64,000 nt of DNA, from assembly GCF_910592395.1 (NCBI RefSeq), contig NC_088312.1, positions 20,281,292 to 20,345,291 of the forward strand, in the 5' to 3' direction. The notes under the pieces are model-generated. The model was not told the DNA's origin. It saw only the letters and a program-made list of their open reading frames with translations, and did no database searches. The translations under genes and the position numbers were made by a program. Of the stretch, positions 49,716 to 59,812 are shown in pieces. Every line of letters begins with the position of its first letter. Positions within the stretch are counted from its first letter, which is position 1. The DNA is from Lineus longissimus. Its lineage: Eukaryota; Nemertea; Pilidiophora; Heteronemertea; Lineidae.

Positions 49716-51152
49716 TTAGGCCTTGTTCTGGTAGACTACTCCCTTGTTGCTCTGTCCGTTGGGGGCGCCACAGCATCCGCAGAGGACCTTGCTGGCGAAG
49801 ACGAGGAGCACAATGGAGAGGATGAAACCCAAGACGGCGATCACGATGAGCCCGACGGAAGTCCACAAGACGATCTGAAACAACAACACATATCAATTAA
49901 ACGAAACGAAACAACAGCTGACAGCCACAGCCAAAATGTCTATAAGGCATCTACGGTTTTGATCTGTGCTAGCTGACTGTAGATTCAATAAATCTGCATG
50001 CATGGTCCTGGAGATTCAATCAAACTACCTGGAGATTCAACCAATCTACCTGGAGATTCAATCGGGCTGCCTGCTGGGAGATTGGAGTTCGTGGAGATTC
50101 CACCAGGAGCGCGTCGTGCCATGTTATGGAACCTCAAGACTCAGAGCATTGGTGATCCCATAGAGAATTGGTGATTCCATCAATAAGTAGAGAATTGGTG
50201 ATTCCATCAATAAGTAGAGAATTGGTGATCCCATCAATAAGTGGAGAATTGGTAAGACCATCAATGAGTAGAGAATTGGTGATCCCATCAATAAGTAGAG
50301 AATTGGTGAGCCCATCAATGAGTAGAGAATTGGTCGTGGTCCCATCAATACGGAGAAGGTAATTTCATCACGTGAATGACAGTAAGAGGCATATGATTTC
50401 GAACCAAATGCGTATAGGTGTACGCCCGTATACAATTTGCGGAATCTCATTGTTGTGGCAGTGTGATGACTTACGGTGCCAATGGTATCAACGAGTTGAT
50501 TGGCGGCAGGGTCGTTGGTGTTGACGGTAACGATAATCGCGCCGGCCAGGATTCCCATGGCCCTCAGAATGATCTGAAAAGGGAACGGGACAATTTATAA
50601 CGACAAGACGTACACGATACACTGTGCATGAAAAGCCATATTTCCGCCACTGAGGGAGAATTTCGCCTCACAAGGCTGATTTGAGTTTATAATTCTATAG
50701 TCGAAGTACTGTAAAACAGTTCGTTGTGAGGACGCTTTACAGCCAAGTTTACAGTACATGTATATAGTGGTACATGTAATTCTCCACGGCTCCTATGATA
50801 TACCAACCTGAGTTCCGCTGAAGGAAAGAGACACTACACTGAGGACGATGAGGGCAATCGGTGGTCCTTGGCTTGTCTTTTGCCTGCTCCCAGCTGATCC
50901 AATAAGGGCCACGATACCACAGGCCAGGAAGATCACGGTCCCTGCGATATACTCGCTCACCCAGCCTCCAGACATTGCACCGAGAACTATCAAGACGATC
51001 AAGTTGAGGACTCCACAGACGATCATGAGAGCGCCCGGACAGATTGCTCGGGGCATAGCGTAGTTCCTGTCATAGCTGTTATGCTGATTGACGACGACCA
51101 CTTGTTGGCCTTGTTCGTACCCCGACTGCGGCTGCTCGTATCCTTGATGCAT
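49716..51152 (-). CDS. Four-transmembrane protein, CD20/MS4A-like, 3 coding exons, 200 aa
   Basis: Exons: 51152-50808, 50573-50475, 49874-49716; all junctions in phase 0 with GT-AG, ending ...QNKA then TAA. The N-terminal 35 residues are Gln/Tyr/Gly-rich (EQPQSGYEQGQQ) and presumably cytosolic. Four hydrophobic segments lie at about 37-60, 64-87, 98-131 and 149-178, with a short loop NTNDPAANQLVDTIG before the fourth. A Cys cluster (VLCGCCG, about 179-185) follows TM4 and is a likely palmitoylation site. Size, topology and short cytosolic tails resemble the CD20-like (MS4A) family, but no diagnostic motif proves it; MARVEL-like or tetraspanin-like proteins are alternatives, though the large Cys-rich loop of tetraspanins is absent. 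Intron 2 contains two minisatellites. Confidence 0.85.
50008..50075. repeat. 21-bp tandem repeat in tetraspan intron 2
   Basis: CTGGAGATTCAA followed by a variable TCAAACTAC or CCAATCTAC is repeated three times; two further degenerate versions reach about 50100. Confidence 0.8.
50146..50351. repeat. 27-bp minisatellite in tetraspan intron 2, about seven copies
   Basis: The unit GAGAATTGGTGATCCCATCA plus ATAAGTA is repeated about seven times with few substitutions. The period is nine codons, so open frames run through on both strands; both are taken as spurious because the array lies between two exons of the tetraspan gene. Confidence 0.92.
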
Positions 51153-52400
51153 TTTTTTTCTGTAAGAAGGTTACAGTCATAATGTCGAACAAGTTCAAGC
51201 AAACCATGCCCCCAACCACATCTTAAGATCAGCGGAAGGAGAAAATACATGTAAATCCGTTTCTCCTTGGGCCGCGGTCCCATGCATCCTGAAGATCAGG
51301 GGCTGGTGTTGACATACATAGAGGTAAAAATAGCCAAACTTCTTCATAGGGCCTTGGTGACAAATCCGTATTTGTCAAATTGACGGAGAAAGAGCATAAC
51401 TTTTGGTGATGGGACCTCGCAACCACTTATTCTAACCAGGGAGTTGTGATGATCCAACTCCATCAAATGCCGACGCCTCTATATTTTAGAATGTGTTGCC
51501 ATCTTCTTTGGGGAGCAAAACACACCACGACAGATGAACCGAGGAACAACATGCTGATATAGACCGGATCGTTGGAATATCAGAAATGGGCTGAGATCAG
51601 TGGTACCATGGGAGAAATGTGATGAAATTTTTAAAAAAGCCCTGCCTTGCCTAAATACTGCCTGGAATGTTCGTTATGGCCTAACTACAAAATAGCCGGG
51701 ACAGAAGTAGCTCTGTACATTATGGACAGGATTCAGGTCGCTTTTGAGATGGGAACTCATTTTCTAGATTTTACGGGGTTGGGAAGATATTCTCTCACAG
51801 GCAGTAAACACGACCCGCATTGTGTCATACTAGCATATACCCATGGAGCGGGCAAAGTTGAAATGTAATATACATTAGTTAAATTGGCACGATGATTGAA
51901 CTACATTAAATTTCTAACGTTACTGAAGTTTTATTAAAGGTTAAACACGAAATGAACTGCATTTAGGGACTTATTGCTGCTATCTACATGCAACCCCCAA
52001 TAGATTGATTGGAGTACGCTATTTTGCACAATGCATTGAGACCAGTGACAGCAGGTCCTGTTCCAAATAAGGGCCTCACATATTAGGCATATCACCTACC
52101 CACTCCCGTACCCAATGCCACTGTCGGACCAAAGCCAGGCGCATGGAGAGATGCAGAACGCAATTCAAACTGACAACATCAATCAGTAAAGAATAAATCA
52201 AAGAGCAAGCGCTGGCCACTGTACATATTTTGTCCATCCTGGCATAACTGTTTATTGATACCCTGACACCCTGACTGCATGTTCCGGTAGGCCACCCTGC
52301 AGAATTTGCCTTATCACTCCGGTCAGTGTTTCTCGAATAGAACTAAAACAGAATAGGCTAATCATTAATCTCCCTGCTAATACCCTGCACCATGGACCAG
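51153..52400. other. Upstream of the tetraspan gene
   Basis: Probable promoter and 5' untranslated region. Block 51677-51720 is a second copy of a dispersed repeat seen at about 34195-34240. No further gene was seen before the LINE. Confidence 0.5.
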
Positions 52401-54210
52401 GTTGTAATTGTCAGAATGGCTCTAAGAAAAGTGCCAGAACTAGTGACAACATTTTTATCATCAAAACCATTGTTAACAAGTACTTCAGCAAAGGTAAAAA
52501 AATATATTGTTGTTTTGTCGACCTTAAAAAGGCATTCGACAGTGTTTGGCATAGTGGTTTATTCTCTAAAATGATGAACGTCAATATTTCTGGCAACTTC
52601 CTTAATTATATAAAAAACTTTTATGGTTCTATGTCAAGTTGTATCAAATTCCCTCAAGGGATGTCACGGTTTTTTAAAGTCAAAGTTGGTACTCGCCAGG
52701 GGGATGTTCTTAGTCCCACACTATTTAATCTTTTTATCAATGATATTGTAAATGTACTGGATCAGACTAATCCATCGCCAGCATTATTAGATACAACCAA
52801 ATTGTCATCTTTACTGTCTGCAGATGATTTGATTCTCTTCTCCCTAACCTCAACAGGTCTTCAGACATGTCTCAATGGCTTGTCACAATATTGTAAAACA
52901 TGGAGACTTCAAATCAATTTGGACAAGTCAAAGATTTTGGTTTTCGAAAAGAAACTCTCAGATCAGGTACCTTTTACACTGGACAATGTTATACTTGATA
53001 GGGTGTATGACTTCACATATCTTGGAACATTCATTGACTACAAGGGCTCTTTTAAGTCTGGAGTTGAAGTGCTTACCAAAAAAGGCTCCAAAGCTTTTTA
53101 TGTTCTGATGAAAACAATTAACTCCAATCGAATAGAACCTCGTACTGCTATTCGTTTGTTTAATAGCTTTATCAGGCCAATTCTCATGTATAACTGTGAA
53201 ATTTGGAGTTTCGCTTTTCTCAAGTCACTACTTATTAACGACAGCAATAAATTTGTCAAACAACTGGATCGTTTTCCATTTGAGCAATTATTGTCTAAAT
53301 TTTGTAAATGGATCTTGGGTGTTAATAGATTTACATCAAACTGCGGAGTGAAGGCAGAACTAGGACAATATCCTTTCCTTGTATTTATGTTCAAACATAC
53401 TTTTGATTACCTATCTCATGTTAAAAACTCCAGTAATACAATCCTTAATGAAGCTTATGAAGTTGACAAAAAGCTCACTTCGTCCTGTAGTATCAACAAA
53501 TCTGTATCAGCAACTATTGATGTGTTAAACACTAAAATTTCAGAAAAATCTCGATCTCTCGTCTAGTAGTACTAATGTATCAAATTCACTCGAATTATTG
53601 TATCATTCTCATTTCTTCTCTGTATTACAAAATGACAAAAGGTCAAATTCTAGTCAAAAAAACAAACTCAGAACCTACAGAACTTTTAAAACTGAGTACC
53701 AACTTGAGCCCTACCTTAATGTTCTAAAAAACAGGGGGTTGTTTTCAAAAATGGCTAAGTTTCGCCTTAGCAATCACAACCTACTCATCGAAAAAGGTAG
53801 ACATTTTGGTACTCAGTTAGAAAAGCGTCTCTGTCCTTTTGGGTGTAACTTTGTCGAGGACGAGTTCCACTTTTTTGCACGATGTCCCTCTAACAATAAA
53901 TTAAGAGACGAGTATCTCACAAATATAAATTTTTATAAATGTAGTCAATTATTTTCAAATCTGGATTTTATTTCTATTATGAGTAGTACTGACAACAAGA
54001 TTATTTTAGATACCGCTATTTTTATCTCGAAAGCCTTTGAAGAAAGACAAACAGCTCTTCAGGGGCACTAATTAATAAGTCATTGTGGCCTTATTTTAAT
54101 TACCATATACATGTAACTTTCTTTTAAAAATATTATTGTATGTGTTGTATTTGTATATATATGTACTGCCATACTGTCTTATCCTTTGATAGTTGTGCAA
54201 TAAATTGAAT
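52400..54210 (+). mobile_element. 5'-truncated non-LTR retrotransposon (LINE)
   Basis: Carries the 3' two-thirds of a LINE second open frame: reverse transcriptase and C-terminal region, then an AATAAA (about 54202) and an ATTGAATTGAATTG tail. The endonuclease and the start are missing. Clade is best described as CR1/L2/Jockey-like from the RT and the C-terminal CPF.C...H..C knuckle; finer placement is not possible by eye. Confidence 0.93.
52412..54071 (+). pseudogene. LINE reverse transcriptase, truncated and frameshifted
   Basis: The reading frame is open from about 52412 to the stop at 53566 and contains RT motif A (FVDLKKAFDSVWH), motif B (RQGDVLSPTLFNLFINDI), motif C (LSADDLILFS, with Ser where Tyr or Phe is usual) and motif D (LQINLDKSKILVF). 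A one-base shift in the A-run near 53541-53547 moves the frame; the protein then continues to 54071 with the zinc-knuckle-like CPFGCNFVEDEFHFFARC and a helical tail. A single apparent lesion across more than 1.6 kb suggests a fairly recent insertion. Confidence 0.9.
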
Positions 54211-55660
54211 TGAATTGTATAGTACTACATACGTGCTGGAAGCTAATATTGATGTGGCAGGGAGAATATGCGTGAAGTTTGTGTATGCTTTTGAGAATGA
54301 GCGGAGCTCTCCAGTCGACGTGCTCTCTGAAAAGTTGTTATTTATTCCAAAACCACCAAGATATTCGACGTATGACACCCTCAGTGACACTCTTACTTAT
54401 GATCCACACCTACGAAGCCAAAAGTTGCAAAAATTCAACGCATTTCCGAGGCCCAATTTTGAAACAAAAATCGCCTCCTATTTAGCGGCCACAACGCGCA
54501 TTATAGTATAGATAGATTCTGACATGTCTCACAAAAACGCTAATAAAACAATTTAGAATCATTGGAACATTCTAAAACTCACTTATGACATTGACAAGAT
54601 ATAGGACTACAATTCTGCAAAGTTTGATGAAAATCGCAGCATTGGATTTTTTTTAAATCACGAAAATGTATGTACACAAAATGTACACGGAACCTATAGC
54701 AGATTTAATTGTGTACTGAGCCCAAATACGAATTACCTGTGTGTTGTTCTTTCGAACGCTTTCCTCCTACAAAACAAACTGCGACGACACCCTTCAACAA
54801 GCTGCACGTTTATACCAGACCAGATCCAGTCTACTATGTACAGTAGACGACAGGCTCGTTCACAACTGGTGTATTATTAGCGCCTAATAGTTAGGTAATC
54901 CTATATAATACACGATACAATCCCTCAGGAGCTTTGTGGTTCGAGAAGGTGACCCCTGCTAGCAGTTCAGATTTGAATAAAGGGGTTTATTTGTGAGATG
55001 TCAACCGTGACGACATTGCTGGTCCTGCACTGTTGAACTCTGAGTACACTCCCCAGGGCAGTGGCTATTTATAATACTTTCATAGGGAGGGACGAGATCG
55101 ATCCACTGCCTCCGGAGCTTAAATCGGAGGCAGGAGCCACGATGGCGCTAAAAAGACTAGTGAATGCTTTTAGCTAAAACTCCATGAACATTTACACAAA
55201 GCCTTTCTGTTCAAATTATGAGTAAAAGCATTTTCTGGTCTTTACTCATATCACCCACTGTGTGTGGCCCAGAGCAAGACTAAAATTTTTGCCCGGCATG
55301 GCATGTTCAAATTGTTTAAGGGTCGTCAAAAATGACAAATGTTGCTCCTTATTGACATTGATGAGGAAGATGATCCGAGGACTTCTCAAGTTTTCCCCCG
55401 TAGGGTTGATGGAGTTATACTGGTGTATTACAAGGGAACCACTGTAAACGTATGTTACCAGTCCAGCCCTTGTTATGACTTATATAACTCTTGTCACGTC
55501 ACAGTTAATTGATCCACCAACGTAAGACATCCATTTATTCTACTGGTATGATAGTGCATACTGAACTCTCCGTTACCTCCGCCCATACGCGCGTTGTATG
55601 TAAAGCTTAACAATGTCAATACATTGAGGGTTAAGCGCTGATGGGCTACAATATGTCTCC
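54211..55660. other. Intergenic
   Basis: No gene recognised. Fragments of dispersed repeats occur at 55084-55112 (shared with 58440-58470) and 55576-55652 (shared with 49150-49225). Confidence 0.5.
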
Positions 55661-55663
55661 TTT

Positions 55664-56066
55664 ATAAACACCTCAACAAAAGTAAGTCCCCCTCTAAACA
55701 ATTGGTTATAATTTCTAAGGTATCCACGACCAATGCGATGAAAATTAAAGGACATCACCATGCCATCATTAGGAACAATGAGTGAAAAGGAGACGGGCAT
55801 ACCTATTGTTATGCATGAATGATCTTCAATTGAAAGTACCATTTCCAAAATAACAACATTCGTGGCATGTGGATCAGTGTTCGGTTATTTTTTAGATTCA
55901 ATTGAAGATCATTCATGCGTAACAATAGGTTGGCCCTTGTCCTTATCACCCGTTATGCCTAATGTTGGTATTATGATGTCCTGCCATTTTCATTGGATTG
56001 TCGTGGATACTTTAGAAATTATGACCAATTGTTTAGGGGGGACTTTCTTTTGTTAAGGTGTTTATG
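55664..56066. mobile_element. Fold-back element with about 170-bp arms
   Basis: Left arm about 55664-55837 and right arm about 55893-56066 are reverse complements at roughly 80 percent identity, separated by about 55 bases. The outer ends read ATAAACACCTCAACAAAAG and ATAAACACCTTAACAAAAG. Translating both arms gives matching peptides (SIEDHSC(I/V)TIG), which is how the symmetry shows in open frames. No transposase; the end sequence is of the kind found on Tc1/mariner-type nonautonomous elements. Confidence 0.85.
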
Positions 56067-57450
56067 TTATAAACATGTCCACAGACATATCACCTTAGTT
56101 TGCTCTCTGCATCATGTTATCCAAATAAATAATGATCAAACAAGAAATACGAATATACATTCTTATTCTACTTTAAAATAACATATATAAATCAATCTGG
56201 GTTTCACATGAGATTAAAATGTTTAAAATACGAGACAACAATGCATTTGGGTAAAACGTCATGTCCTCAAGCAAATCACATACATGTACTCACTGTATAA
56301 CATCTCAATTCGGAACAATTATGCGGATTTTTTGTTCCGGTGTAACCTATGTTACCCCACAGTGTTTCCATACAAAACCATGACTTTTCAATCGAGATTT
56401 TCGGAGAAGTTTGTTTGGGCGCTGATCAGATTGCATACTGTATTTTTTTTGCACTATTCAGAAAGTCAGGTTCAATGAAAACCCGACCCGGAAGCAGAAC
56501 ACATACTCCGCCGTATTCTGAAATGGGACACTGTTTATCTATACAGTCCGATGGACTAAGCTACCCTTTTCAACTTCCACTGGCACATTCAAGGTCCAGT
56601 CGTATCGAGTCTCAATGGGCAAATCTCCAGTTGTGATAAATCTCGAACAGTGTTGTGTACATTGAATGATTTCCAACCGAAATAATGCTGATATCAGCCG
56701 TTTTTGGGTGGATTCGTCGTGATGATCACTGTAGCAGGGTGATCTGAAATGACAGAAATAGAGAGTTCAAGCACATCGAACTCTGGCTCAGATATTTTTT
56801 CATGCGAGTACACGGTGAACCCAAATGCTAGCGACAAACAAGAGAAACAACTTGATGCTAGAGCAATTCCAACAGAGTTGAACAGCGTTGAAAAGACTGG
56901 CCTCAACGCAGGTGGAAATATACTTCTCCCATATTTCTAAAGAAGGTTATTAGGCTAGATAAGACTACTGGCTATTGGATTGGCTGTCATGGCTGGGACG
57001 TTTACGGAGTCTTTTGGACCATTATAAAGGCACGTAAAGGCCTACCTTCATACGTGATTTAGAGAGTGTTTGACGTCCAATGCTTTTGTTCGTAACAAAT
57101 GTTACGATGAGAAAATAATGATGGCTTGTTCTGTCGAACGTCCATCATTATCACAAGTTACATACGGGCTGCCCTCAAAAATTAGGTCGTGTGGCATAAT
57201 GTGGCAAAGGGCATATACAATGTACACGTTTCCGAACCTCTGTTCGCAGAAGAAGTCACAAGTTAACACATGATGAGCACTAACCACTTAAACAAACCGA
57301 AAACAATTGTGATACTGAGGCGTTCGCGTTGGTGTTTCGGGGACTTTTCGAAAACTCTCTAATGCCTCTTTATTGGGACGAAGTGGCACATGCGTAATCT
57401 GGCAAAGCCCACTTATTTTGGAAACGCGGGAAACACACCCTCACCTTGAT
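56067..57450. other. Intergenic
   Basis: No gene recognised; small open frames at 56284-57273 look random. An imperfect inverted pair GAGGCGTT / AATGCCTC lies at 57318-57369. Confidence 0.5.
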
Positions 57451-57810
57451 TTATTGCGTCGCCGTATCGTTTTGTGGGGAGACAACCAGTTGTGGCTCAT
57501 TCAGGTTTCCGATGAAGCCGTCGCGGATGGTGGGGATGAGTCCTACGAACAGCATCAGGACCACTATCACCAACAACAGTATAACCAGGGATAAGCAGCA
57601 CGTGCAGTTCCTATAAAAACTCGTCTGCTTTCGTTCCTGCTTTATTGTCTCTTTTGGGTCGTAGTCGATGTTGACGGCCGTTTTGGTTGGGGTGGGTGTT
57701 CCTCCTCCGACTGAGACCGTCTCCTTGCCAGAAACGCCCTCCCCTGCTGACGCGTCGTCGAGGTAGGACAAGTTCTCCATAGCAAGTTTCTCGTCGCTGT
57801 TCACAGACAT
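57451..57810 (-). CDS. Small single-pass membrane protein, 119 aa, unassigned
   Basis: Single open frame, ATG at 57810. Residues 1-65 are acidic and Thr/Ser/Gly-rich and hydrophilic (GKETVSVGGGTPTPTKTAVN). A basic stretch KETIKQERKQTSFYRN leads into a Cys pair (NCTCC) and one strong hydrophobic helix of about 22 residues (LSLVILLLVIVVLMLFVGLI, about 72-92), then a short tail with a potential N-glycosylation site (NDTA). The positive charge on the N-terminal side favours a cytosolic N-terminus, and the Cys residues are likely palmitoylated. An AATAAA overlaps the stop, so the transcript could end early or have a further 3' exon. I recognise no family. Composition and hydropathy make it likely to be real. 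Confidence 0.6.
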   Translation of the reverse strand: MSVNSDEKLAMENLSYLDDASAGEGVSGKETVSVGGGTPTPTKTAVNIDYDPKETIKQERKQTSFYRNCTCCLSLVILLLVIVVLMLFVGLIPTIRDGFIGNLNEPQLVVSPQNDTATQ

Positions 57811-59812
57811 ATCTCCTCTCGCTTTAAAAATCTAAAACGGGAGTATTTCTTCCTTGGCTGGTCACACAGGACTGAAGTGTTGACTGGAATATTCGCCCGA
57901 AGACAAGTTGAACAGGGCGTGTTTGACACTTGGCAGGTGAATAGTGATTACCCAATCTTGGCTTACCAACTCCTCATTTGCATTATTCTATTGTGCGCTT
58001 TGCTTTGTTACACCTGCAGACGCGTAACTTTGTAATTGCCCGAATTCGTAAGTCTTAGTGAACGTCTGGGAGGCTTATGCCTGTAGAAAGTAAATACAGA
58101 TTTTCGCAGAAAGACTATATACCAGTATGCTTTGTTTACAAGCATTATGCGTTGTTTTATGGGCGGATAGGTCCTAGGCATGAACATACACAAAGTTCAA
58201 GTTTATATACTGGTTGTATACAATAGGCCATAGGCCTTCCTTAATGGGCATTGAAACCCATAAAAAAAAGATTTTTATGCACGTAATATACCTTAGTAGT
58301 ATGTCTGGGCTGTAAGATTAGGCAAATTGTTTTTTGTCAGTCGTGATGCGTGTTGACCCTTGAGACAGTTTCGTCATCTTAATTCGATTCCCTCGGCAGC
58401 CCATTGCGTCATCCTAATTGTGTCTCATTATGGTTAGGGTGAGGAACGAGGCCGGTCCACTGCGTCCGGAGTGTAATCTTTATGACACTGGAAACTCAAC
58501 CAGGTGCCGTCGCGATTACTACATCTCTTTTGGGGCCGGTTGTTCAAACCAAGGATTCGAAGTTTAGATATATACAGTTGTCTAGTTCTATAACATCCGT
58601 TCAGTAATCATAGCCACGTGGCGTTAAATCTTCACGGCTAGGTGTCAAGTGAACTAGATAACAGTAAGTTTAGTTGACGCCCAGCTAGTGAACCGGTCCT
58701 ACATATATTATATAAACATATACACTTCAAGGAAGACGATGAGTAGCACGTCAAGCCTATTTCAATGGGCTGAGATGGCAGCGACCGTGTAAGTCGCAAC
58801 GTCACCTGACCGATTTCACCGTAATCAATCTGAGTGGAAAAGAATCACGCGGAACTCGAATTTCACTGTATTACTGTTCGTCCAGTCAGGGGCCGTCTCG
58901 GCTGCACATCAAGCCGAATCATTTGTTATTCTTGGTAACACATGCCACTATGATATAAATATGCCTCGTCGGTGTCGGTGTGAGCTGCAAAAATAGCGTG
59001 CTCTCACGAATTTGCCGCTGGAGATCAACGACTCTTCACGGGGCCAGAAATCCATATCGAAGAGGAATGCTATAATGCCGTGTCTCGATATTCAGGGGTG
59101 GTGATTGTGACACTAAGTTTCGATTGGGAAGTATAAAGAAGCAAGTGAAGAACGGATTCTACATGAAAATTGTATTTCGAATAGAAATAAGCATCTTAAT
59201 AAATAAGAACAGATGACTATGATTACAAAAACAAAGTTAGAAATATTCATTTTCAGCGCGTGAGGAATGGTTAATTTGATTCTGCAGGTCAAAGTAACTT
59301 CTTCCATATGCGCCGACTCGCTAAACTCGGGCTTGAAACAAGAAGTTGCAAAACAAACTTTCAGTGGAGTGAGAGATGTTGATAGTCTCCGGTCAGACCC
59401 TCGTTGGAGTATCATTCGCTCTGCTTGGAGAACGAGAATGTTTATACTGGTCCGCTCTTTACTTCCATACCATTAGATCATGCTGGGTCACGGGATGAGC
59501 AGGGCTTGTGATTAACTGATAACAAAGTAAATTTCAAAGGGCGTAAGTCGATGGACGATATGCGACTGTCCTTCGCCCTCCCTGACTCCCTGACATTGTT
59601 ATCAGCAATGGAAGCGGAATCCTTCTTTGGCAAATATTCGCATGCCCATCAGAAACCATTTTGCCATAAAAGGTCTGTTTTGACGAGTTAACCACAACTT
59701 CACCAGCAGTTTTGATGGTCTTTGGCCCTGAAACCCCTCGGCCTGAAAGGCAGGTCTTCAAATTGGTTTTGAATATCCATTGGTACTCATGGCGTATTTG
59801 TGACGTCCAGCA
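57811..59812. other. Between the small membrane-protein gene and the CaaX gene
   Basis: Promoter of the small gene and 3' region of the CaaX gene. It holds a degraded MITE at 58529-58700; otherwise nothing recognised. Confidence 0.5.
58529..58700. mobile_element. Degraded MITE, related to 49438-49595
   Basis: The left end GGGGCCGGTTGTTCAAACC resembles the terminal sequence of the element at 49438. The right side retains only AACCGGTCC in inverted orientation. The size is similar (about 170 bp). Confidence 0.45.

Noticed and set aside
50124-50558. Open frames on both strands across 50124-50558
   Set aside because: They translate the 27-bp minisatellite in the tetraspan intron.
55573-56056. 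Similar peptides on opposite strands as a divergent gene pair
   Set aside because: The similarity is the two arms of a fold-back element.
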